Positions 7,984 to 16,098 of a DNA stretch of 64,000 nucleotides are shown piece after piece. This DNA is from Azoarcus sp. (GTDB taxonomy: Bacteria; Pseudomonadota; Gammaproteobacteria; Burkholderiales; Rhodocyclaceae): NCBI GenBank assembly GCA_030656215.1, contig JAUSOD010000075.1, forward strand, positions 1-64,000, written 5' to 3'. The position numbers and the translations under genes are program-made. The notes beneath the pieces are model-generated. The model worked only from the letters and a program-made list of their open reading frames with translations, did not search any database and was not told where the DNA came from. Position 1 is the first letter of the stretch; each line of letters begins with the position of its first letter.

Positions 7984-8823
7984 TCAGGCCTCGAACTCCA
8001 CCACACAATTGTTCAGCACAAGGGCTCCGCGTTCTTGCGCGCTCATGCGAAACACGGCACCACCCGACGCCAGGTGCCACAACTCGATCAGCATCGTTTC
8101 GTCGGTAAACATCGGCCCGACATAACGCACCATCAGTTTTTTAAGCCGAACCGGGTCATTGCCGCACACCAGCTTGAGTATGCCTCGCCCCGCGATTCCG
8201 AAACAGCCGACGCCGCGCATCATCGATTTTCCCGCTCCTACGGAAGATGCGGCGGCGATTTCCTTGCTCAGCCGAAAAACGGCATCACCATCGTCACGAG
8301 GCGTGCGGATTTCGATAGTAGCGTCGGGGGCGCGGTCCTCCGGCACTGGCACCTTGAGTGGCACGTAAGGCTTGCCGCCGAAGCCCCCATCGCCCTTCAG
8401 GATCGTGGTCACTGAAATGGTCACCAGCGCGATGCCCTCCTCGCTGCTCAGCACCTGCTTTTGGACCATCACCGCACCACGATCCGCACCTCTGTCGAAG
8501 ATTTCGTCGACATTCTGGGTCACCACCACCACGCCCTCGGGTGACAGTGGCCGATGGATGACGATGCTTTCCTCGGCATGGACGATCTGCCGCCACTGAA
8601 TGCCCGTTTCCGGCCTCATCTGCCAGAACTCGCCGTCAGCGAGCGCAACCGCGTTCATCGGCAGTGCTGCGCTACCCGCCAGAAAGGGCACATCATCCGG
8701 TCCCATCCCCTCGCCCACACCAGCGCCAAAGCCCTTGGCGAAGCGGATGGAGTCGTCTCGGGTATAGCGACGGGACAGCGCCGGGAACGGCCATTGCATC
8801 AGTTTTTGATAATCGATCGGCAC
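7984..8823 (-). CDS. MaoC-family double hot-dog protein lacking the hydratase active site
   Basis: 279 residues with an N-terminal hot-dog (VDEIFDRGADRGAVM) and a C-terminal hot-dog (GVGCFGIAGRGILKL), as in (R)-specific enoyl-CoA hydratases. The hydratase-2 motif, YRLSGDDNPLHIDP in the paralogue at 9691, aligns with FRLSKEIAAASSVG (183-196). The catalytic Asp becomes Glu188 and the catalytic His becomes Ser193, so it should not hydrate by the normal mechanism. A structural partner for the intact MaoC protein, as in heteromeric MaoC hydratases, or a different reaction is plausible. It lies between the crotonase and the amidohydrolase in one operon. Confidence 0.88.
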   Translation of the reverse strand: MPIDYQKLMQWPFPALSRRYTRDDSIRFAKGFGAGVGEGMGPDDVPFLAGSAALPMNAVALADGEFWQMRPETGIQWRQIVHAEESIVIHRPLSPEGVVVVTQNVDEIFDRGADRGAVMVQKQVLSSEEGIALVTISVTTILKGDGGFGGKPYVPLKVPVPEDRAPDATIEIRTPRDDGDAVFRLSKEIAAASSVGAGKSMMRGVGCFGIAGRGILKLVCGNDPVRLKKLMVRYVGPMFTDETMLIELWHLASGGAVFRMSAQERGALVLNNCVVEFEA

Positions 8824-8857
8824 GACTTGGCATCCTCTCCTGGCAATCAGATCTCGT

Positions 8858-9667
8858 TTACGCCGCGTTCTGGGCTTTCTTCGCGGCTGCCATCGACGCC
8901 TGCATGCCAGCTTCTACGATCGCCTTGTGCTCGTCGCTGGCGTGGCTAAGCTGGTGCGTATCGAAATGCGCCATGATTGAATTGCGGAAACCCATCATAT
9001 CGGCGGTGCGATTGAGCGATCGCTTCAGCATGCGCATGCTCATCGGCGGTGCCGCAGCGATCTGATTTGCAAGTTTGAGGGTGAAATTCTCAAGTTCGGC
9101 GCGCGGCACTACATGATTCACCATGCCCCACTCCTTGGCGTCGGCGGCGGTGATGCGCTGGCCGGTGTACAGGATTTCCTTCGCCTTGCGCAGGCCGAGC
9201 ACCCACGGATGCACCAGCACTTCGACTGCCGCTGCACCCAGGCTGTGGTTAACGGGGTCGCTGAAATAGGCATCCTCAGCGGCAACCATCAGGTCGCACA
9301 TGTTGGCCACCATAAAACCGGCTGCAATGCAGGCACCTTGCACCTGCGCAATGGTCGGTTTGGGAAAGTCCCAGATACGCAACGCATTGCCCAGATAGTG
9401 CTCGCTTTCCCATTGCCAGATGTCCTCAGCGGCCGTAAGCCGGGCGCGCGTGGACATCGGATCGGTCAGATCATGGCCCGCAGAAAAATGCTTACCCACC
9501 CCGCCGAGAATCAGCACCCGGATGCTGTCATCACGCTTGGCGCACTCCAGCGCATGATCCAACTCGGCAAGCAAGGTTTCTGATTCGGCGTTGGCCTGCT
9601 TGGGGCGGTTGTGACAAACCCTTGCGACCGGACCGAGCACCTCGTAGCTGATTTCCGTGTAGTTCAT
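8858..9667 (-). CDS. Enoyl-CoA hydratase/isomerase (crotonase) family protein with atypical active site
   Basis: 269 residues, starting at ATG 9667 behind GGAG. The crotonase fold is clear: HFSAGHDLTDP gives the first oxyanion-hole loop and ACIAAGFMVANMCDL the second. The two glutamates used by classical hydratases (in GCEL and QPEI) align with Met119 and Val139, so a conventional syn-hydration mechanism is unlikely. Candidates are a CoA-dependent isomerase, a ring-opening hydrolase or a lyase. The gene is 23 bases downstream of the intact MaoC gene and is followed by the degenerate MaoC. The start was chosen over the frame extension to 9691 because of the ribosome-binding site. Confidence 0.88.
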   Translation of the reverse strand: MNYTEISYEVLGPVARVCHNRPKQANAESETLLAELDHALECAKRDDSIRVLILGGVGKHFSAGHDLTDPMSTRARLTAAEDIWQWESEHYLGNALRIWDFPKPTIAQVQGACIAAGFMVANMCDLMVAAEDAYFSDPVNHSLGAAAVEVLVHPWVLGLRKAKEILYTGQRITAADAKEWGMVNHVVPRAELENFTLKLANQIAAAPPMSMRMLKRSLNRTADMMGFRNSIMAHFDTHQLSHASDEHKAIVEAGMQASMAAAKKAQNAA

Positions 9668-9690
9668 TGTGCTATCTCCATAGTGAAACA

Positions 9691-10560
9691 TCAGCCGACG
9701 AATTCGGCGTAGCCGTTATTGAGGGCAATCACGTCACGTTCGACCGCCTTGACCCGAAATGCGACCTTGCCCGGTGCCACGTCCCACACCTCAGTGCGCA
9801 ACGTCTCGCCCGGAAAGACGGGATTAGCAAAGCGGACATTGAGCTTACGCAGACGCCCTGCATCGGAGCCGCAACGCAACTTGAGGATTGCCCGCCCGGC
9901 CACGCCATAGCTGCACATACCGTGGAGGATCGGCCGGTCGAAGCCAACCGCATGCGCCACTTCGGGATCGATATGCAGCGGATTGTCGTCACCGGAAAGG
10001 CGATAGATCACCGCCTGCTCGGGACGAGTGACCAAATCGAGCGCGTCATCGCGATCCCGCCTGGTAGGCATTGGATAAGGCACCGGTTGCCCCTCTGCGG
10101 TTCCGCCGAATCCGCCATGGCCGCGCATAAAGATGGATAAGCCCGAAGTCGCCAGCAACTCTCCACTCTCTTGGTCGTGAATCTTGCGCGACAGATACAT
10201 CACCGCGCCTTTGTCGGCGCCCTTGTCGTAGATCTCGTCGACCGACTCGATGCCGAACACGGTTCCATCCGTCGGCAACGGCCGATGGATGGTCAGGAAC
10301 TGTTCGCCGTGGAGGAACAAATTCAGATTCAGCCCGTAGCTCGGATCAGCCATCCAGCGGCTGTCCCCTGCGATCACGGTGGCGAAAGTGGGCAACAGCT
10401 GGCACTTGCGCTCGAACACGAACTGCAGATCCTCGGGCGCCAACGGGTTCTCGGTAGCCGCTCCCACGCCCAGCGCGTAAAGGATCGCGTCCTTCTTCGA
10501 GTATTGCTGCACAACCCGCTCGCTCGCTCGACTCTTGATCAGCTGGTAATTCAAGCTCAC
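9691..10560 (-). CDS. MaoC-family (R)-specific enoyl-CoA hydratase
   Basis: 289 residues from a GTG at 10560 preceded by AAGAGGAG; the open frame to 10677 is shadow reaching into the operator region. The double hot-dog fold carries the full hydratase-2 motif YRLSGDDNPLHIDP (186-199) with D191 and H196, then the LHGMCSYGVAGRAIL helix. It would hydrate 2-enoyl-CoA to (3R)-hydroxyacyl-CoA. It heads the minus operon MaoC, crotonase, degenerate MaoC, amidohydrolase, Ltp-like. The divergent SDR at 10817 resembles the (3R)-hydroxyacyl-CoA dehydrogenase domain of the type-2 multifunctional enzyme, which matches the predicted stereochemistry. Operator B lies about 70 bp upstream. Confidence 0.92.
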   Translation of the reverse strand: MSLNYQLIKSRASERVVQQYSKKDAILYALGVGAATENPLAPEDLQFVFERKCQLLPTFATVIAGDSRWMADPSYGLNLNLFLHGEQFLTIHRPLPTDGTVFGIESVDEIYDKGADKGAVMYLSRKIHDQESGELLATSGLSIFMRGHGGFGGTAEGQPVPYPMPTRRDRDDALDLVTRPEQAVIYRLSGDDNPLHIDPEVAHAVGFDRPILHGMCSYGVAGRAILKLRCGSDAGRLRKLNVRFANPVFPGETLRTEVWDVAPGKVAFRVKAVERDVIALNNGYAEFVG

Positions 10561-10628
10561 TTCCGCACTCCTCTTGCCTCGTCGAAACACCTGCCCCGTT
10601 GACCCGGGCTCGCTTCTCGCCACAACAT

Positions 10629-10649
10629 AAACTGTCACTTCGTCAGTTT
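10629..10649. promoter_or_regulatory. Island operator copy B
   Basis: AAACTGT-CACTTCG-TCAGTTT, in the divergent gap between MaoC (GTG 10560) and the SDR at 10817. A second, shorter related palindrome, ACTG-TTAAT-CAGT, lies about 30 bp further on (near 10678-10690) and may be an auxiliary site. Confidence 0.75.
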
Positions 10650-10816
10650 TTTGGCTATCATAGCAGAACCATTTCATGACTGTTAATCAGTTTTTAAGTT
10701 TTTTGCCCGCACCTCACGCATAGCAGCGCACACCGGGTCCACTTGGACCCCCGTTGCCATCGAGCACCTACACCCGGACACCCGGGACCACCGTCACTTA
10801 ACAGGGGATCATCGAT

Positions 10817-11677
10817 ATGGCACTACTTGAAGGAAAGGTTGCAGTCATCACTGGCGCAGGGCGCGGTCTCGGCGCCGCCTACGCAAAACGCCTGGCACAG
10901 GAAGGCGCGGCGGTCGTGATCAACGACATCGGCAAGGACGGAAGCGGCAAGTACACCGCTGAAGCCGTCGCAGCAGAGATCCGCGCTGCGGGCGGCCGTG
11001 CTGCTGCGCAAACCGAGGACATCTCCACCACCGAAGGCGGCACGAGCTTGCTTCAGGCAGCCCTCGACAACTTTGGCGCGATCGACATCCTGGTGAACAA
11101 CGCGGGCATCTTGCGCGACAAGAGTCTGCTGAAGATGGACGAAGCGGACTGGGACATCATTCAGAAGGTCAATCTGAAGAGCATGTACACGGTCACCAAG
11201 CCCGTGTTCGCGTGGATGAAGGAAAGCGGCCGTGGCGGAGTGATCGTCAATACCAGTTCGGTGTCGGGCATCGTCGGCAACTTCGGCCAGTCCAACTACG
11301 CTGCCTCCAAGGCCGGGGTGTGGGGCTTCTCCAATGTACTCGCGCTCGAAGGCGCCAAGTTCGGGGTGCGGGTGTGGACCTTGGCACCGGCCGCCACCTC
11401 GACCCTGACCGCCGGGCTGCTGAGCGAAGACCTGCAGAAGCAACTCGCCCCGGAGCATGTTGCTGAAGTGCTGTTGTACATGGTCAGCGAGCTGTCGGGA
11501 AAGCGCACCGGACACACCATCTTCGCCTCTGGCCAGTCGATTCGCGAACTGAAGCTGGTGCCCGCCGAAGGGCTGCGCGGCGAGGGCATGATGCTCGATG
11601 CGCGCGCTATCGCCGCTGGCGAAGACAAGCTCTACCGCACAGAAGCTGCGCTCAACGTGATGGATTTCGCCCGGTAA
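10817..11677 (+). CDS. SDR dehydrogenase, (3R)-hydroxyacyl-CoA dehydrogenase-like
   Basis: A 286-residue classical SDR: nucleotide-binding TGAGRGLGAAYAKRL, NNAG, and a catalytic Ser/Tyr/Lys set in NTSSVSG and NYAASKAG. The long N-terminal loop VVINDIGKDGSGKYTAEAV resembles the dehydrogenase domain of peroxisomal multifunctional enzyme type 2 (HSD17B4), which oxidises (3R)-hydroxyacyl-CoA. It would follow the MaoC hydratase encoded divergently. The next gene, 58 bp downstream, is the SCP-x thiolase, completing hydration, oxidation and thiolysis around one promoter region. Confidence 0.92.
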   Translation: MALLEGKVAVITGAGRGLGAAYAKRLAQEGAAVVINDIGKDGSGKYTAEAVAAEIRAAGGRAAAQTEDISTTEGGTSLLQAALDNFGAIDILVNNAGILRDKSLLKMDEADWDIIQKVNLKSMYTVTKPVFAWMKESGRGGVIVNTSSVSGIVGNFGQSNYAASKAGVWGFSNVLALEGAKFGVRVWTLAPAATSTLTAGLLSEDLQKQLAPEHVAEVLLYMVSELSGKRTGHTIFASGQSIRELKLVPAEGLRGEGMMLDARAIAAGEDKLYRTEAALNVMDFAR

Positions 11678-11735
11678 TCGCCACCGAGCATCGCCCCCCC
11701 GACGCTGTGAGGCGTCCTTTTCAGGAATTAAGACT

Positions 11736-12914
11736 ATGAGCAACAAGGCACTGATCGCCGGCGTGGGAATGGTGAAATTCACCAAGCCGGGCAAAAACGA
11801 ACAATACGACGTGATGGCGGCGCAGGCCGCACGCAACGCCCTGAACGACGCTGGCCTGAGCTACGACCAGGTTCAGCAGGCATACGCCGGCTATGTGTAC
11901 GGCAACACCTGCTCTGGCCAGACCGCACTGTACTCACTGGGCCTGACCCAGATCCCGATCATCAATGTCAATAACGCGTGCTCCACCGGCTCGACTGCGC
12001 TCTATTTGGCTCGCCAGGCGGTGATGAGCGGCGTGGTCGATGCCGCGCTCGCGGTCGGCTTCGAGCAGATGGGCTCAGGCGCACTCACCGTGGACACGAC
12101 GCGTACGCCGATCACCTGGCGTATCGACGAGGCCACCCGCAACATCCGCGGCTTCGACGACGAAGTGCCCCCCGGACTGCAATACTTCGGCGGCGCCGGC
12201 GCCGAGTATCTGGAAAAGTACAACGTGGGCGTCGAACTATTCGGCCACATCTCGGTGAAGGCACGCTCCCACGCGCTGCGCAACCCGTATGCACTGTTCA
12301 GCGAGCCGCTGACCCTCGAGGAAGTGATGGCATCGCCACATATTTTCGGGCCGCTGACCAAGCTGATGTGCTGCCCGCCGACCTGCGGTGCCGCCGCGGT
12401 GGTGGTCGTATCGGAGAAATTCGCCCGCGAGCACGGCCTCGGCAACACCGTCGAGATCGCCGGTATGGGTCTGTCCACCGACTCGCCTGCGAGCTTCGCG
12501 TCGGGCAGCATGATGAACGTGGTTGGTGCCGGGATGACGCGCAAGGCCTCGACCGACGCCTATACCCAAGCCGGGATCGATGTCGGTGACATCGACCTGG
12601 TCGAGCTGCACGACTGCTTCGCGCCCAACGAAGCTATTTCTTATGAAGCGCTTGGCCTGTGCCCGGAAGGCGGTGCAGAAAAGTTCGTCATGGACGGCGA
12701 TAACACCTATGGCGGCAGGGTGGTCACCAACCCGTCGGGCGGCCTGCTGTCCAAGGGCCATCCGCTCGGCGCGACCGGCCTCGCACAGATTACCGAGATC
12801 ACCTGGCATTTGCGCGGCCAGGCTGGCGACCGTCAGGTCAAAGATGCACGTCTCGGCGTCCAGCACAACGTCGGCCTCGGCGGCGCATGCGTGGTCACCG
12901 TGCTGAAGCGGTAA
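11736..12914 (+). CDS. SCP-x-type acyl-CoA thiolase
   Basis: 392 residues with an intact thiolase active site: nucleophile C82 in NNACSTGSTAL, H342 in GHPLGATG and C385 in LGGACVV. The SCP-x subfamily cleaves 3-oxoacyl-CoA, including branched and steroid side chains. The phrase ELHDCFAPNEAISYEALGLC is typical of this group. It is the second gene of the SDR-thiolase unit and ends just before a strong stem-loop. Its paralogue at 5382-6563 has lost these residues, so the island encodes one true thiolase and one non-thiolytic relative. Confidence 0.93.
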   Translation: MSNKALIAGVGMVKFTKPGKNEQYDVMAAQAARNALNDAGLSYDQVQQAYAGYVYGNTCSGQTALYSLGLTQIPIINVNNACSTGSTALYLARQAVMSGVVDAALAVGFEQMGSGALTVDTTRTPITWRIDEATRNIRGFDDEVPPGLQYFGGAGAEYLEKYNVGVELFGHISVKARSHALRNPYALFSEPLTLEEVMASPHIFGPLTKLMCCPPTCGAAAVVVVSEKFAREHGLGNTVEIAGMGLSTDSPASFASGSMMNVVGAGMTRKASTDAYTQAGIDVGDIDLVELHDCFAPNEAISYEALGLCPEGGAEKFVMDGDNTYGGRVVTNPSGGLLSKGHPLGATGLAQITEITWHLRGQAGDRQVKDARLGVQHNVGLGGACVVTVLKR

Positions 12915-12920
12915 TCCAAC

Positions 12921-12954
12921 CAGGGCATGAACGAAGCCCCCCGTTCATGCCCTG
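12921..12954. terminator. Perfect 13-bp stem-loop between convergent genes
   Basis: CAGGGCATGAACG pairs perfectly with CGTTCATGCCCTG around an eight-base loop (AAGCCCCC), seven bases after the thiolase stop and before the convergent folE end. It lacks a clear T-run, but its symmetry would suit bidirectional termination. Confidence 0.7.
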
Positions 12955-12994
12955 CCCGACCATCCAGCCCTGAACCCGGGCGGACCAGAAGGAA

Positions 12995-13561
12995 TCAGCA
13001 CTCGCGCGCCAGCGCCAGAAACTCGGTGCGCAATCCCAGATTGGGGCGCAGGTCACCGAGCAGCGCCGAGGTGATCGTCTCCTCGCCGGCCGCGCGGATG
13101 CCACGGCTTTCCATGCACAGATGGCGGCAGCTGATCACCACCCCAACCGCCTTGGGCTGGAGGTGTTCCATGATCGCATTGGCAATCTGGGTCGTGAGGC
13201 GCTCCTGCACCTGGAGCCGCTTGGCAAAACAGTCGACCAGGCGGGTGAACTTGGACAGGCCGACGATCTTTCCGTCGGGCAGGTAGCCGATCGTTGCCTT
13301 GCCGAAAAACGGGGCGAGATGATGCTCGCAGTGGCTATAGACCGGGATGCCGCGCACCACGATCAATTCGCTGTACGCCTCGGCACCATCCTCGAACACC
13401 TTGAGAATATTGGCAGGGTCCTGGTGGTAGCCGACGGTCCACTCCTTCCACGCCTTCTCCACGCGGGCGGGCGTTTCCTGCAGCCCCGAGCGTTCCGGAT
13501 CTTCACCGATGCTTTCCAGGAAACGGTGCCAGTCTTTTTTGCCAAAATGTTCGTGCGTCAT
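12995..13561 (-). CDS. folE: GTP cyclohydrolase I
   Basis: 188 residues. It converts GTP to 7,8-dihydroneopterin triphosphate for folate or tetrahydropterin synthesis. The zinc ligands are C78 and H81 in SHCEHHLAPF and C149 in CRHLC, with the same spacing as in the E. coli enzyme. A folate gene is unexpected in a catabolic island. It follows the fused ACAD gene on the same strand, 70 bp downstream, and may be cotranscribed. It could be a stray housekeeping copy, or it could supply a reduced pterin cofactor for a hydroxylase encoded elsewhere. No pterin-dependent hydroxylase is in the window. Confidence 0.95.
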   Translation of the reverse strand: MTHEHFGKKDWHRFLESIGEDPERSGLQETPARVEKAWKEWTVGYHQDPANILKVFEDGAEAYSELIVVRGIPVYSHCEHHLAPFFGKATIGYLPDGKIVGLSKFTRLVDCFAKRLQVQERLTTQIANAIMEHLQPKAVGVVISCRHLCMESRGIRAAGEETITSALLGDLRPNLGLRTEFLALAREC

Positions 13562-13631
13562 AGTCCTTCCCGATGAGGTGTGTCATTGTCGATCCAGCGG
13601 CGCTCACCGCGACGGTCGACAGATAAATAGC

Positions 13632-15848
13632 TCAGGTGCGCGAGCGCGGCATCCCCAGCCCCTGTTCAGCCACCCGGCTGCGGTGCACTTCGCTGCTACC
13701 ACCGTAAAGGGTCATGCCGATTGCCTGGCGATAGCCGAGCTCCACATGGCCAATCCCGTACGTGCCGGAAAACAGGGATTCGGGCGCGGCCAGATCCATC
13801 AGATCCGCCGCGTCGGTCCGGTAATGTTCGGTGCTGAACAGCTTGGACATGGGCCCAAACGCAGCCCTGTTGGTCACGCCGCTGGCGGTTGCCCACAGCG
13901 CGCGATAACACAGATCCGTCGCCACCGTTTGATGCACCGCCACCCTCGCGAGGCGGCGCCTTGCATCGGGCTGCGTGATCAGTGCCTGCCCGGCGCGTAC
14001 CGCGGTCTTGGCCCACGCCAGCGCATGACGATACATATTGGAGAAACTGAGGCGATACTGATTCCCGCCGTGTTCGATCTCCAGGCTCGCGGCCATCACT
14101 GCAATCCCGCCGTTGATCTCACCGATGCGATAACGATCCGGAACCCGCACATCGGAGAGGTAGGTGATGTTCGAGCGCTCGTCCTGCATGGTGTGTATCG
14201 CCTGGATTTCGACGCCGGGCAGATTGATCGGCACAAGGAACAGGGTCAGGCCGGAGTGTTTGGGCAGTTCCGGCGCGGTACGCACAAGCAAAAAAATGTA
14301 GTCGGCCACCTCGGCGGCGGTGGTGAACATCTTCTGTCCATTCACCACCCAGTCGTCGCCGCTGCGCTCGGCGCGCGTACGGGCAGCGAACACATCGGAG
14401 CCACTCGCCGGTTCAGTGAACCCCAGGCACGCCACCGCGTCTCCGGCTGCGAATCGGGGCAACACCTCGCGCTTGAGCTCGTCACTACCGAACATCATCA
14501 CGGTCTGCGCCACCTGATTGGTGACCGGCCCAGTGATGCGCTGCCAACCAAGCTCCTCGAACACCTCATCGAGTGCTGCCACGTCAAATACCGACTTATC
14601 CCGACCGCCGTAGGCCACGGGCCAGTGCGGGAACAGCAGGCCGGCCTGCGCCAGTTTCCGGTGAAAGCCCTGGTGGTAACCGGCCACCGAGTGATGCGAA
14701 TGCGCCCTGAGTTCATTGGTTAGATGGGTCGCAAAGAAATGCCGAGCCTCCTCGCCAAAGGACTGGGCTGCAGCGCCGAGACCAAAGCTAATGCCGACCT
14801 CGCCGGCGTCCGGCAGCGCCACTGCCGAATGGCTGTCCCACAAACGCTCGGCCACCGCATCGAGCTCGAGCTGCGGATCGCCCGCCAGCAGGCTCCAGGC
14901 CTTGGCGCGGCGGTAATAGAGCTGGATGTCGTACTCCAGGGTCACGCCATAGCCGCCGAAGGTGCGAAGCGATTGCGCAACCGCGCGGGTAGCAGTCTGC
15001 GTCGCCCACCACCAGGCCATCGAGATCAGTGCCGCAGCATCTTGCTCGTGATGGGCGAGCGCTGAGATCGCGTGCCACACCAGCAACCTGCCGCCCTCAA
15101 CTTCGGTGACGACGTCGGCGAGCGGGTGGGCAATGCCCTGGAATGCACCAATCGGCTTGCCGAACTGGTGTCGCTCCGTTGCATACACTGCCGCCATCTG
15201 CATCGACTGCTGCGCCACCCCGACCAGCACCGCCGCCTTGAGGAGCTTCCACTCCTCGATCGCAGCGCCAAAGGCATTGCGCGCCGCCGACCCGGACGCC
15301 AGCACGCGGCGCTCACCCACTGCGTTCGTGCCCGACAGCACCACCGAGGCATAAGGACCGGAGCCGAGATTGGCTCCGCTCTGCGCCGCCAGCCCCCGGA
15401 TCGCCACGACCTGATCACGATCAAGCGCAAGCACCACCCCACCCTCGATCACGGTGGCCACGCGGGGTTCGTCGAGGCACAGCTCGTGCGGCAACAACAC
15501 CACGATGCCCCCCTCGAGCACCGCCGCCAGCAGCTCCTGTGCAGTTTCGCTGTCAAGCTCAGCGAGCAACCGAGTGGCGGGCAGCAGTTCGGCAAACGGC
15601 ACCGATGCCAAGCTTCTGCCCAATTCGTCGGCCACCAGCGCAGCATCGAACAGGCTCATTCCACCGCCGCCGGCGTCTTCGGGCACCCGCATGGCCGCGA
15701 TCCCGAGCGCGTGCAACTGCGCCCACAGCCGCGCATCGAAGCCGCTCGCCTCGGCCGCGCGGACCCGCCCCGGACTGGATTCGGTCTGCAGCAAACGCGC
15801 TACGGCATCGCGCAGCATCTGTTGCTCGACGGTCAGATGGAGGTTCAT
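13632..15848 (-). CDS. Double-domain (fused) acyl-CoA dehydrogenase
   Basis: 738 residues made of two complete ACAD folds in tandem. Residues about 1-350 form the first, with RHQFGKPIGAFQGIAH and a GGYGVTLEYD region. Residues about 370-738 form the second, with FTEPASGSDV, NGQKMFTT and a C-terminal TLYGGSSEVHRSRVAE. The organisation is that of fused heteromeric dehydrogenases such as FadE34 of Mycobacterium tuberculosis, which acts on steroid side-chain CoA esters; other bacteria use separate alpha and beta subunits. The residue before the GGSSE motif is not Glu, so the base must lie elsewhere. It diverges from the acyl-CoA ligase at 16099 across operator C. Electrons would pass via ETF to the ETF-QO at 1791. 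Confidence 0.9.
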   Translation of the reverse strand: MNLHLTVEQQMLRDAVARLLQTESSPGRVRAAEASGFDARLWAQLHALGIAAMRVPEDAGGGGMSLFDAALVADELGRSLASVPFAELLPATRLLAELDSETAQELLAAVLEGGIVVLLPHELCLDEPRVATVIEGGVVLALDRDQVVAIRGLAAQSGANLGSGPYASVVLSGTNAVGERRVLASGSAARNAFGAAIEEWKLLKAAVLVGVAQQSMQMAAVYATERHQFGKPIGAFQGIAHPLADVVTEVEGGRLLVWHAISALAHHEQDAAALISMAWWWATQTATRAVAQSLRTFGGYGVTLEYDIQLYYRRAKAWSLLAGDPQLELDAVAERLWDSHSAVALPDAGEVGISFGLGAAAQSFGEEARHFFATHLTNELRAHSHHSVAGYHQGFHRKLAQAGLLFPHWPVAYGGRDKSVFDVAALDEVFEELGWQRITGPVTNQVAQTVMMFGSDELKREVLPRFAAGDAVACLGFTEPASGSDVFAARTRAERSGDDWVVNGQKMFTTAAEVADYIFLLVRTAPELPKHSGLTLFLVPINLPGVEIQAIHTMQDERSNITYLSDVRVPDRYRIGEINGGIAVMAASLEIEHGGNQYRLSFSNMYRHALAWAKTAVRAGQALITQPDARRRLARVAVHQTVATDLCYRALWATASGVTNRAAFGPMSKLFSTEHYRTDAADLMDLAAPESLFSGTYGIGHVELGYRQAIGMTLYGGSSEVHRSRVAEQGLGMPRSRT

Positions 15849-15925
15849 GTCCTGGCCTACTCCTGTGCGCGATCACCGCCGTCCTGGATGGCGAGCGGAG
15901 CTCACTAGGGGCTGCAATTTTTCAA

Positions 15926-15946
15926 TAGCTGATATACTATCAGTTT
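15926..15946. promoter_or_regulatory. Island operator copy C
   Basis: TAGCTGA-TATACTA-TCAGTTT, 78 bp upstream of the fused ACAD start and about 150 bp upstream of the divergent ligase. On the minus strand, TTGGCA lies 16 bp before TAGTAT inside the site, so the operator may overlap a -10 element (inference). Confidence 0.78.
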
Positions 15947-16098
15947 ACGTAGTTTTGCCAAGTCAAATGAAAGAGCGTGCGCTTTGGGCAAGAACCGATG
16001 CCTGATACCGCATCCGACAGATCGTTTATCAACCGGGGGCAGCCAATTGCCCCCGTGCGGACAGCGATCGCCCTGGAACAGCATTCGATGGAAACACC

